This document shows positions 54,421 to 64,000 of a DNA stretch of 64,000 nt, one piece after another. Location: assembly GCA_965112735.1 (NCBI GenBank), contig OZ218964.1, positions 1,054,001-1,118,000 on the forward strand. Direction: 5' to 3'. A program made the translations under genes and the position numbers. The notes under the pieces are model-generated. The model was not told the origin of the DNA, made no database searches, and saw only the letters and a list, made by a program, of their open reading frames with translations. Source of the stretch: Phaeosaccion multiseriatum. Lineage: Eukaryota > Ochrophyta, other classes. Position 1 is the stretch's first letter. The number at the start of each line of letters is the position of its first letter.

Positions 54421-54987
54421 GCAACCAGCAGCAGACAAGGTGTGCCGGACAGAGGAGGGGAGATGGAGAGAGGGGGGGGGGGGAGGGAGGGAGTGAGTGA
54501 GGGAGGGAGGGAGGGAGGGAGAGAGGGCGGCGACAGAAGAAATGGTGGACGAGGCAAGGAAGGGAAGGCGAGATAGGGACAGGGACAGAGAGGGGCAGGG
54601 GAAGGAGCGGTAGAGGGGGGGGGTGCCGGTGTGTGTGGTGAGTAACGGCGTGGTGGGGAGTGTGACGATGGGAAGAAGACTAGCGAAGAGGGCCAGGGGG
54701 CATGGAAGAGGATAAGAGGACACAGACCAATGGAGGAGGAGAGGAGAGGAGAGGAGGAAAGGGTTCACATCGATACGCTTCGATTCTTCACCCCTCAACG
54801 ACGCACCCGAGAAGAAAGCGGCACAGCAGACGGAACGAGGATGAGGAGCTCGGGTGGTGGTGGTGCTCGTCTGTTGCCATCTCCTCTCTCTTGCACAATG
54901 CCGTCTGCCACCATCTCCAGTCCCTCGTCCCTCATGCTTCCCATGCCAGTAGTCCTCCTCCCCTCCCCCCTGCCCCCCAGCTCCGCG

Positions 54988-55038
54988 TGATATCGATGGC
55001 TTGATATCGATGTATGATATCGATGGCTTAGATATCGA
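54988..55038. repeat. GATATCGATGGCTT repeats
   Basis: Four GATATCGA palindromes spaced 14-18 bp, three followed by TGGCTT or TGTAT. Confidence 0.85.
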
Positions 55039-55260
55039 AGGTGTCCGAGCAGCTCTCCAATGTCGCACGATCCACTTGCATGCCAGGGCAGGGGGGCAGG
55101 GGGGCAGGGGGGCAGGGGGGCAGGGGGGCAGGGGGGCAGGGGGCAAGGCAGGGGGGAGGGGGGGGAGAGTCGGGGGGGGGGGAGGGGGGGAGGTAAGGTC
55201 GAGAATAGACAGGGGCTGGAGAGGGGCTGGAGAGGGGTAAGGCCTTCTTGGTCGAGATGG

Positions 55261-55375
<115 letters not shown>

Positions 55376-55994
55376 AAGCTTCAGTCAAGCGGGTGTGCAC
55401 GTGGAGGTGGCGGTGGTGGTGCTACTCATTCAACCCTCCTCCAGGGGGGCTGCCATGATATACCCTCCTATTGAAGTGAGGGTGGAGCTATAGCCAGATA
55501 CAGTCAGTGCTTTGGTCAGTGCTTTGGTCAGTGCTTAGGGTCAGGACTCATCTCACCTCCCCCGGGGGTCCACGTCCTCGAAAATCTCCCCCACCGCAGC
55601 AAGTCTACGCTTGCGCCTCCACACGGAGTGGACACACCCAGGGGGGCTCCGTCGGACGCTCTCTAGTGTGGGGGGAGGTGGCACGGTACGGCAACCAAAG
55701 GGAATTGGTTGCATAGCAGGAAAGGGAGCGAAGGATGGGACGAGCGGGAAGGAGACGGGGAGAGCGGGAGAGGGGGAGGAGGGAACGGGAGGGGGGAGGG
55801 GGGGGGAAATGGGGGGGGAGGAATGCTTTCAGTTGTTGTTCTCCTCTTTTGCCTGTGCCTTTTCTCCGCTGGAGAGGGTGCGAAAGGAAAACGAACATGA
55901 CGGGTGGACACGCGCACACAGACAAACACACACGCGCACACATACACCCACACCCTGACTCACACACAAACACACTCACACACACACAAACTCA

Positions 55995-56043
<49 letters not shown>

Positions 56044-56049
56044 ACACAC

Positions 56050-57408
56050 CTTCAGCTTCCAACGCCGCCAGGATGCCCTCGTGCAAGGTCTCCCTCTTCT
56101 TCCTCCTCTCCCATCCCCATCCACTGCCATCCCCTCCCCTCCTCCTCCTCCTCCTCCTCCTTGAGGCTCCTTGCGCGGCGGCCGTCCCGTGCGTACTCTC
56201 TGATGGTGAGAAGCGAGCCTTGTGAGCCTGAGCCTGCTGCCGACGGGAAGGAGGGGGGCGGGGAGAGATGGAGCGGGGAGGGGGGGAGAGGAGAGACGAG
56301 GAGAGAGGAGAGGAGAGGAGAGGGGAAGGGAAGGGAAGAGAGGGGGCAGGGAGCAGGAGAGGAGAGGAGAGCAGAGGAGAGAGGAGGAGAGAGGAGAGGA
56401 GAGGAGAGGAGAGAGGCGAGAGGAGGGGAGGGAAGAGGAGAGGGGAAGGGAGAGAAGGGGAGGGGACGGGATAGAGAAGAGGAGAGCAGGTCAGAGTACA
56501 GTAGAACAGAGAAGAGCTGAGCACGATGGCAGTGGATGGGTGCTGTGATGAGAAGAGCTGAGCACGATGGGTACTGTGATGGCTTCGACGTCTCCAAGTT
56601 CATACGCCGTTTGACGGGCCAAAGCAAGAGGGGGGAAGGGGAGAAAGATAGCTAGAGGGGGAGACAGGCTGAGCACGCGAGGAAAAGGCGGGAAAGAGAG
56701 ACAGCCAGACAGACAGACAGACAGACGGACAGACAGACAGACAGAGAAGATAAGATGTTCCACTCCACCGTGACGAGCAAGTAGCAAGTGGTGTGCTTGG
56801 TTGTACGTGCGTACCTGCTCCTCGCCGCCGAGAAGCATGCTTCTCGTGGATTGGTGCCTCAGCAGGCGCTGATCGAAGCCCGTCCTGAGGAAAGCAAGAA
56901 AGCAAAAGTGGAAATGGAGTTCCGCAGGATCATTCAAGTCAGGTCAGCCCCGATACCAGCGTCAGGGCGGGGATCGGATCAGAGTCACAACTGGCAGGCA
57001 TTACATTTGCTGGCCCTCCACAGAGGAGAGCTTCGGCTTTTGGTGAGTCCCCCTTCCGCTCCCTCCCTCCCTCCCTCCCTCCACCCCTCCCTCCCTCCCT
57101 CCCTCCCTCCCTTCCTTCCTTCCTTCCTTCGTCCCTCCCTCCCTCCCTCCCTCCCTCCCCTCCCTCCCTCCTCGCTCCCTCCCTCGCTCCCTCCCTTCCT
57201 CCGCCAACCCCCTCCCCTCCCTCCCTCCCTCCCTCGATCCCTCCCTCACCATTCCCTCCGAAGCGCCTCTGCAAGCTCCTGCCAGTCCTTCACTCTCTTG
57301 TGCACCTTGCCGCAGCGCAACAGGTGCTCGAGTAGATCCGCGGCTCTGTTGAAGAGAGACCCCACATCGCCTCCATCCTCAGCATCATCCTCCTTGCCAT
57401 CGTCATCG

Positions 57409-57441
<33 letters not shown>

Positions 57442-59672
57442 GGAGCAGCAGCAGCAGCACCATCATCACCGCCACCATCATCACCGCCACCCGCGTCCTC
57501 CTCTCTGTGGTGCGTGTTCTGCACCGCAAGGCGAAGGCTACAAATGAACATAGACACGCCAACGCCGGTGCTCTCCTCCTCCTCCTCCTCCTCCTCCTCC
57601 TCCTCCTCCTCCTCCTCCTCCTCCTCCACCACCACCCCCCGTCCCTCCCTCCTCTCCCCCTCTCTTCTCCGTTGCCTCGCTCGCCTTGCTAGCAGCAGGG
57701 CCTCCTCCTGCTCGGCTGCTTCTACGGAGAAGGCTGTGCGTAGCGCTGTCTCATCGAGGCTAATCCTCCTTTCGTCCTCGGATTGGAGCCAAGCAGTGGT
57801 GCAGGATGCAGTGCCACCCCTTCCATCGCAAGACGAGCGAGCGTGAGAAGGGAACAAGGCAAGGGGTGGGGGGCAGTAGGAGAGAGGGTTAGAGGGAGAG
57901 AGGGGAGAGAGGGGGAAGGAGGCAGGGGGCGAAAGAAGGGCAGACAGAGAGAGAGAGAGGGGAGGGGCCAAAGAAGGGCAGGAAGGGAGGCAGAGAGAGA
58001 GAGAGGGGAGGGGCGAAAGAAGGGCAGACAGAGAGAGAGGGGAGGGGCGAAAGAAGGGCAGAGAGAGAGAGAGGGAGCAAGAAGTAGGCAGATTGTGTGG
58101 TTCGTGGGTGCGTGGTCTTCATCCCATCTGCCGCTCTTGTCCAGCCCTTCGTCCCTGAGCTCACCCAATTCCTAATTACGTATGTTCTCGGAGAGGTTGA
58201 TTCCCACTAAGTCAATGTACTTCCCTCCCTGAGCAGCCCGCTATAAATGTAGGAGTCCCCTCTCTCTCTCTCGCCTTCCCTCCTCCACCTCCTCCCTCCT
58301 CCTCCTCCTCCTCCTCCTCCTCCTCCTCCCTCCTCCTCCCTCCTCCTCCTCTGAACTCAATCCCCCAATCCAATGCCATCTCACCTGCGCAAAGCCGCTT
58401 TCAATCCCATCACTTCCTTCTCCTCGGGTTGGCCGCATGACCCCCCGTCCAATCTCTTCCCTTGCTTCTGTATCACCAACCGCTCCTCCTCCTCTCTCTC
58501 CCCCCTCCCCTCCTGGTGCTTTCCACAAGCTTCGGAGTCATCGCTCATGGGTGCAGGCGTGGAATTGGCGTTGTCCATCATCGCCAGCCACGCCTGAATA
58601 TGAAACGCCATAGGCATTGTTCATTGTTCACAGACATCGTTTCAAAGCGCGGAGAGAGAAATGGGGGACTATGAGTGAGCACATACACTTGGGGGTGAGT
58701 GAGTGAGGGAGTGAGTGAGGGAGTGAGTGCGTGGGTGAGTGAGAGCGTGAGTGAGTGAGTGCGCGAGTGAGTGCGTGAGTGTGAGTGAGTAGGTGACTGA
58801 ATGAGGTGAGGTGAGTGAGTGAGTGAGTGCGTGAGTGACTGCGTGAGTGCGTGAGTGAGGTGAGTGAGTGCGTGAGTGAGGTGAGTGAGTGGGTGAGTGA
58901 GTGAGTGAGTGGGTGAGTGAGGTGAGTGAGTGGGTGAGTGGGTGGGTGGGTGGGTGAGTGAGTGAGTGAGTGAGGTGAGTGCGGTGAGTGAATGAGTGAG
59001 CACACAAACTTGGGAGGGAGGGAGGGAGAGAGGGTTGAGAACGGGGGGGAGAGATGAGCGAGATGCAGGGTTGCGTGTGAGGAAGCGGGAATGAGTGAGT
59101 GGGTGAGTGAGTAAGCGGGAGTGGGTGAGTGGGTAAGCGAGTGCGTGGGTGAGACTGGGTGAGTGGGTGAGCGATTCAGAGAGTGAGAGAGTGAGAAGGA
59201 GTAACTGAGTTGAGTGAATGTATGCATGAGTGAGTGAGTGAGTGAGTGAGTGAGTGAGAACTGCCTGAAAACATTGGGCCAGAGGCAGGAGCAGATGTAG
59301 AGGCCGAGGCAGACGGAAGGCAGCAGATGTACATACAGACCTGCGGTAGGGCGGTGGTGGTGTGATGCGTCTGCGGGGGCCAGAACACGCCCCCGTCCAT
59401 CCCGCCGAGCTCGCGCTTGAGCAGTTGGTTCTCCACAGCTCTGCTGCCAGTGTGGTAGAGGCCGTCGTCCACGATGGACATGCCGATCTTGACGGACATT
59501 CTTCCGAGACTAAGATGACTAAAATTGGCTCCCGTGTGGGTGCCAGGACTGCTGCCGCCGCCGCCGCTGTTGGTGCTGCTACTGCTACTCGTAGTGGTCT
59601 CCTCCGTCTCCTCGACTCGGCTGGGACGATGTGTCCTTTCGCTCCTCGTCACACTTGGAGCTCGCAAATCAT

Positions 59673-59707
<35 letters not shown>

Positions 59708-62489
59708 GTAGTAGCAGCAGTTGGTGATACAGCGGCAGCAGCAGCAGGAGTAGGAGGAGGAGAGGCCTCAACGAAGGGCAAAATGGGCGTAAAGACGTCG
59801 TGCTTCTCGGTCCCGCAGCTCCGGTCGAGGCTGAGGGGGGCGAAGCAAAGTTGTCCTTGCCCTACCTTGACTGCTCCTCCTCCTCCTCCTCCTCCTCCTC
59901 CTCCTCCTCCTGCTGCTGCTGCTGCTGCTCCTCCTCCTCCTCCTCCTCCTCCTCCTCCTCTTCCTCTTCTTCCTCCTCCTCCTCCTCCTCCTCCTCCTCC
60001 TCCTCCATTACCACCTCCAGTCGTCCCTGCCGATGCCCAATAATCCCCATCTACCGAGAGAGTGACACAGACAGCGCTCTGCTTCGTCCATGCCCCCAGT
60101 CCCTCTCTCGTGGCGTGTACATACAACATCCTGGCCTGTCGAATAAAGACAACCCTCTGCTCTCTCTCCATAGCACTCAGAGGGCTCAGACGAAACGGCA
60201 CCTCCACATGCTGCTGACCCACGGTGAAGCTAAGTTTGGCCCTCACCTTCTTCCGCTTGTAGGGGTTGGGGTTGAGCTTGTGGTTACCGTGGTTGGGCAC
60301 CCCTCCTGCAAAACCCTTCTCCGCAGTCAGGAGGTAGAAGAGCAACAGCACTCGCCAGGTCCGACACTGGGGATCCAAGTGGTGCGGTGACCACACAAGC
60401 TCCCCCTTGTCAAAGCAAGACTTGCTGCCCGCCTCCAGCACCACTTTGGGCAGATGGCTAGACGAGATGCCCTCCCCGGCACCCCCTCCCCACTGCGTCT
60501 TGAGCACCAGGCCATCGTTGTAGGTTTCCGCTCCGTGGCCGTGTTGGCCGTGTCGGTGGTGGGGTTGCTGTTGGTGTTGCTGTTGGTGGTGTTGTTGTTG
60601 TCCACCACCTGACGAGGAGTCTGACAAGCCTTCTCCTCCTCCTCTTCCTGCACAGTCGCTCTCGCGTTCTGTTGCCTTTGCCTTTGCCCTCTCCTTCTTG
60701 TTGCATTCCTCTCCCCTGAGGAGGCGAGCCATACGTCCCGCCGAGGACAACATCGCCATCTGTTGCGTAACCACATGAATGCAGAGGTGGCACAGGTGCG
60801 CGATGGCTCCCTGCCGCAACACCATCGCGAGGGGCGGTGGTGCATCTCCTCCCCCTTCGGCCTCCGAGCCAGCTCCACAAGCCGTACCATCTTCTCCTCC
60901 TGCTCCTCCTGCTCCTCCTCCTCGCCCTCGTCCTCTTCGTCCTCCTCTTCCTCCTTTTCCCCTTCCTCCTCCTCCTCCTCCTCCTCCTCCTCCTCCTCCT
61001 CCTCCTCCTCCTCCTCCTCCTCCTCCTCCTCCTCCTCCTCCTCCTCCTCCTCCTCCTCCTCCTTCTCCTCTTTCTCCAACGGGCCCTCCTTCCTTGAGGA
61101 GAGTGCTAAACAGGTCAGGGGGGAAGCCTTCGTTGACGAGGTGGTGACTCAAGAGACGAAGCATCCTGTAGGTGGTGTGGTAGCCGAAGGAAAGCACGGA
61201 CTCGCCTGTGGATGGATCGAGCGTAGTCTCTGTGGCAGAGAAGCGAAGGCTGCACACATGGACATGATGTACATACACACACATACATACACGCACGCGC
61301 ACACACACACACACACGCGCGCATAATATGCGTATGCAAGATTAGAGAAGAGAGGCGGAAGCGACCTCCGGTGGGAATGCGCTGGAGGAAAGGGGAAGGG
61401 CGCAGACAGAGAGGAGAGGGACGGAGAGGGGGCGAGAGACAGACTCACTTGCATAGTGCGCACCGCTGTCGGCGGCACGTGAGTTTGTCCTCCTTGCGCT
61501 CCCTCCTCCTCTGCCTCTCCGCTGGATGATCATCGTGCTCGTCCCCTGTGTACCCCGACGCCTTGCCTCCCCTGCCCTTGCCTTTGCCCCTGCCCCGGCC
61601 ACAAGCCCCCCCCCTGCCCCTCGCTGCTGCTCCTGATTGTCCTTCTGCTTGGTCACTGCCTCCCACCGCCACGCGGCCCCCGGGGGTCCCCTCCTCTTCC
61701 TCCTCCTCCTGCTCCTCCTCGTCCTCATCTTCCTCCTCCGAGCTGTCGTTCGGGTGCCGCTCAGCCCATCCTCTTGCATCCAAGGGGCTTTCAAAGCCGA
61801 CTTTCATGTCTTTAACAGCCGAAAACCACATCTTGTCTGCCCCATCTCGAATAAAGTCGATCCAAATTTCGTCGATCCTTACCCTGACCCCAGTGCGAGC
61901 GAGCACCCCTGTCTCCAAGTGCTTGACAAGGGCCGTGCAGCTCTCTACGGAGCCTGTGAGGGGTGGGGAGCTGTGCACCTGTTTAGGGATGGATGGCAGT
62001 CGATGGATGGGTGATGCAGAAGGATGGCAGTGGATGGGTGGGTGGTGGGAAACGAAGGGGAGGACAAAGAACGGTACAACAAGTTGGGAGTGATGTACGT
62101 AAGAAGAGTACGCAAGTGTCACAGTCAGAGTGTCCCTTCCTTCCTTCCTTCCTTCCTTCCTTCCGTCCTCCCTCCCTCCCTCCCTTCCCACCAACTCACC
62201 TTCATGAGAGAGACGTCTTCGAACGGCTGGAGCATTGCCTGAGACAAGGCCGCCAGCAGCGTGGAGGAGGAGGAGGGGGGGGGGGAGGAGGGCGGGAGCG
62301 ATGGGTCTCCAGCCGCAGCTCCTCCCTTCTGTTGGGTGGCAGCTTGGACAGTAGATGGAGGAGCAGCTCCAATAGCTCCCTCGATCACCCCTCCTGATGC
62401 TAGACCCAGCGCCTGGGGATAGATGAACAGAGATATGTGCATTGGAACACGCACGCAAGCAAACGGACACGCGCACACGGACACGGACA

Positions 62490-62526
<37 letters not shown>

Positions 62527-64000
62527 CGCGCATACTGAGACTGACTCCCTCGCCCAGACTCGTTTTGTCCAAAGTTTTGGGCCGCAATGCAAGCAGTAGC
62601 AGCGGCAAACGAGTCACAACATCAAGAACAAAGGTTTCCGTACCTGCGTGTTGACGAGGTGCGAGGCTGAGACAACGTTGGACACAAGGAGAGCATCATC
62701 CGCCGCGGTGAGGGTGTCTCGGGCCTTGTCTTGCTTGTACCTAAAGACCCTCTCTTTCTGCAGGTGGAGGGCCTCAAGAGCGGCTTGGTTGGAGAGGAAG
62801 GGTGCTCGGTTGCTGATGACCCACACGTCGACTCCGTGGCCTGGCGTGCCGCCCATGGGATCCATCGAGCCGAGGTACGAGGAGAAGGAGGGTAAGATTT
62901 CCCCCTCTTCTCTTTCCCAGAACTCACTCACTCTATCCAGAACATACGCACACACACACACACACACACACAGGTACACACCCATGCACACGCACGCACA
63001 CGTACACACACATACACACACACGCTCACCTGCCCCCGTGTCTGTCCTCCTCCAGCGGTGTCTGTAGAGCGTCGCACGTGTACGGACCCCCCGGGGCTTG
63101 ACAAAGGCTTGCAGCACGCCTCGGTCCTCCCTGGGACCTAACAGCCTGCACATATACGTAAGTGCACGTAAGAGGGTGAATACGTACGTACTGTACTGGA
63201 CATATCATGTGGTGAACGCGACAGACAGAGTAGAGTGATGGGTCCAATAGAGAAGACATCGAGAGATAGACAGACAGGAAGATAGAAAGAATCGGTCCCC
63301 ATTCTATGCGTGTCTGGCAAGTCCATCGAGTCGAGAAGATTCTGCAGCTTGTGCTTATTAGCCTTGTTGTCCTTCTTTCTTTCAGTGTCTTCGCTCACGA
63401 AGGTATACACACACACCTTTGAAGTGTCGGCTTGAGTGTGAGGGGGGTGACCACGGTCGTGGTGTGTCGATCTCCACGCCCGGTCTTCATCGTCGGCCGA
63501 CGAAGAACAGCGACAACGGCGTGATTGGGATCGCCTCCATCCTGCCGCGTACCCTCCTCTGGAGTAGCTGGAGCTGAAGGACAGGACGACGGGGCACACT
63601 TCGCACCATCCTTATGTAATGCGCCAGACTTGTGCACGCCATCGCCTTTGGAAGCAGGGTGGGGCGATGTGGCGCGGGAGGAGGAGCAGTGCCCGTTCTG
63701 CTTCTTGAAGGCTCTGTCCAATTTGGCGTGCATGGTCCGCACCCATTCCTCGTTGCTGTCACCAGAAGGAGGTAGTGCCACCTTCTCCACGCATCCGTCT
63801 GCGGGTGCACCGAGGGGGGGGGGCAGGGAGGAGGGAAAGAGATTGGGGAAATGTCAAGGCTCTCCCTTGCTGGACGGCATAGTGGCAATTTTTCGAGGTG
63901 CAACCCTCTTCCGAACATGGTAGGACCCCCTTACCTGTTCCTGTGGCATACCAGGCGACCCGCTTGCCGCCTGCACCTCCGGGGATTGGAGTAACCACAA
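56050..64000 (-). CDS. Very large multi-exon protein of unknown function (5' end outside window)
   Basis: Exons: >64000-63935, 63798-63417, 63144-63030, 62930-62644, 62411-62200, 61942-61449, 61249-59341, 58593-58385, 57819-57250, 56884-56815 and 56236-56050; phases are consistent, with acceptors at 62931, 61943 and 57820 less certain. Segments in order: CVEKVALPPSG, WVRTMHAKLDRAFKKQ; GPREDRGVLQAFVKPRG then TLYRHRWRRT; VDVWVISNRAPFLSNQAALE; SCTALVKHLETGVLARTG then RIDEIWIDFIRDGADKMWFS; TCRRQRCALCN (Cys-rich); FGYHTTYRMLRLLSHHLVNEG; AIAHLCHLCIHVVTQQMAML; a long HQQQ/Gly/Glu-rich stretch; WSPHHLDPQCRTWRVLLLFY; ANFSHLSLGRMSVKIGMSIV. The LQxFVxPxG ... W and IDFI-x-DG-x-D-x-MW pairing reminds me of conserved proteins of flagellated protists, a weak impression. 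It may continue left into the gene at 52554-54420. Confidence 0.6.
57412..57446. repeat. Coding CAT/ATC repeat (poly-Asp)
   Basis: About 12 ATC units on the plus strand, read poly-Asp on the minus strand in the large gene's exon 57819-57250, next to an Ala run and a (CTC)n poly-Glu tract at 57569-57627. Confidence 0.9.
58466..58495 (-). repeat. TTGGTGATACAG word, copy 14 (outside CAG context)
   Basis: TTCTGTATCACCAACCGCTCC, the only copy without clear CAG/CTG flanks. In exon 58593-58385 of the large gene it is read ERLVIQKQ. Confidence 0.75.
58686..59260. repeat. (GAGT)n-rich intron
   Basis: A nearly continuous array of GAGTGAGTGAGTGCGT and related words filling the intron between exons 61249-59341 and 58593-58385. 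On the sense strand it is CACTCACT. Confidence 0.93.
59711..59745 (+). repeat. TTGGTGATACAG word, copy 15
   Basis: GCAGCAGTTGGTGATACAGCG flanked by CAGCAG on both sides. In the large gene it is read AVSPTAA on the minus strand. Confidence 0.92.
59876..60006. repeat. Coding (CTC)n/(CTG)n tract
   Basis: Read poly-Gly with an Ala run in the frame of the large minus-strand gene (GGGGG ... AAAAAA ... GGGG); alternative frames give poly-Glu. Confidence 0.9.
60967..61066. repeat. Coding (CTC)n tract
   Basis: About 100 bp of pure CTC, read poly-Gly in the large gene just after FSTLLKEGGPVGERG. Confidence 0.93.
62947..63026. repeat. (CA)n repeat in large-gene intron
   Basis: CA units with GTACA and GCACG variants between exons 63144-63030 and 62930-62644. 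On the sense strand this is GT-rich directly after the donor (GTGAGCGTGTGTG). Confidence 0.9.

Overview
This is a nuclear genome segment from a eukaryote, not a prokaryote. Most genes are split by short spliceosomal introns (GT...AG), proteins carry homopolymeric Gln, Gly, Glu, Ala and Ser runs, and introns and spacers are packed with microsatellites. The gene set (EXO1, K+-dependent Na+/Ca2+ exchanger, anoctamin/TMEM16, extended synaptotagmin, Arf-like GTPase, F-box-like proteins, an OFA-type MFS carrier) fits a GC-rich unicellular protist or alga. A stramenopile or alga is my guess, but nothing here proves the lineage. Exon boundaries below were worked out by hand from splice motifs and reading-phase continuity; no homology search was possible.

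Layout: (1) 0.2-8.4 kb, minus: a leucine-rich-repeat plus long coiled-coil protein of the centriolin type. (2) 8.7-11.2 kb, plus: an unrecognised repeat protein with recurring Asp-Ile-x-Gly motifs, fired divergently from gene 1. (3) 11.7-17.9 kb: two F-box-like paralogues with matching intron positions, in opposite orientation, separated by a 3 kb island of foldback (MITE-like) elements and a possible decayed LINE end. (4) 18.5-20.4 kb, plus: Arf-like GTPase in six exons. (5) 21.2-26.0 kb, minus: 13-exon MFS transporter with an N-terminal signal-peptide-like exon. (6) 26.3-31.4 kb, plus: exonuclease 1 with a huge low-complexity tail. (7) 32.0-34.4 kb, plus: intronless NCKX exchanger. (8) 36.4-41.6 kb, minus: extended synaptotagmin (membrane hairpin, SMP, C2 domains). 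(9) 41.9-47.2 kb, minus: anoctamin with a 12-nt microexon. (10) 47.3-52.2 kb, plus: three tandem copies of an unrecognised membrane-protein family, with a truncated copy of the next gene's tail between copies 2 and 3. (11) 52.6-54.4 kb, minus: Gln/Glu/Ala-rich protein. (12) 56.0 kb to beyond the right edge, minus: a very large multi-exon protein of unknown function.

Functional theme: the exchanger, the C2/SMP tether and the anoctamin lie side by side and all relate to Ca2+ or ER-plasma membrane contacts (compare yeast tricalbins and Ist2); a shared role is inference. The two most unusual sequence-level observations are a short word, TTGGTGATACAG, that recurs at least a dozen times on both strands and in several reading frames, nearly always inside CAG/CTG repeats, and a strong polarity of intronic microsatellites (G/A-rich next to donors, C/T-rich next to acceptors).
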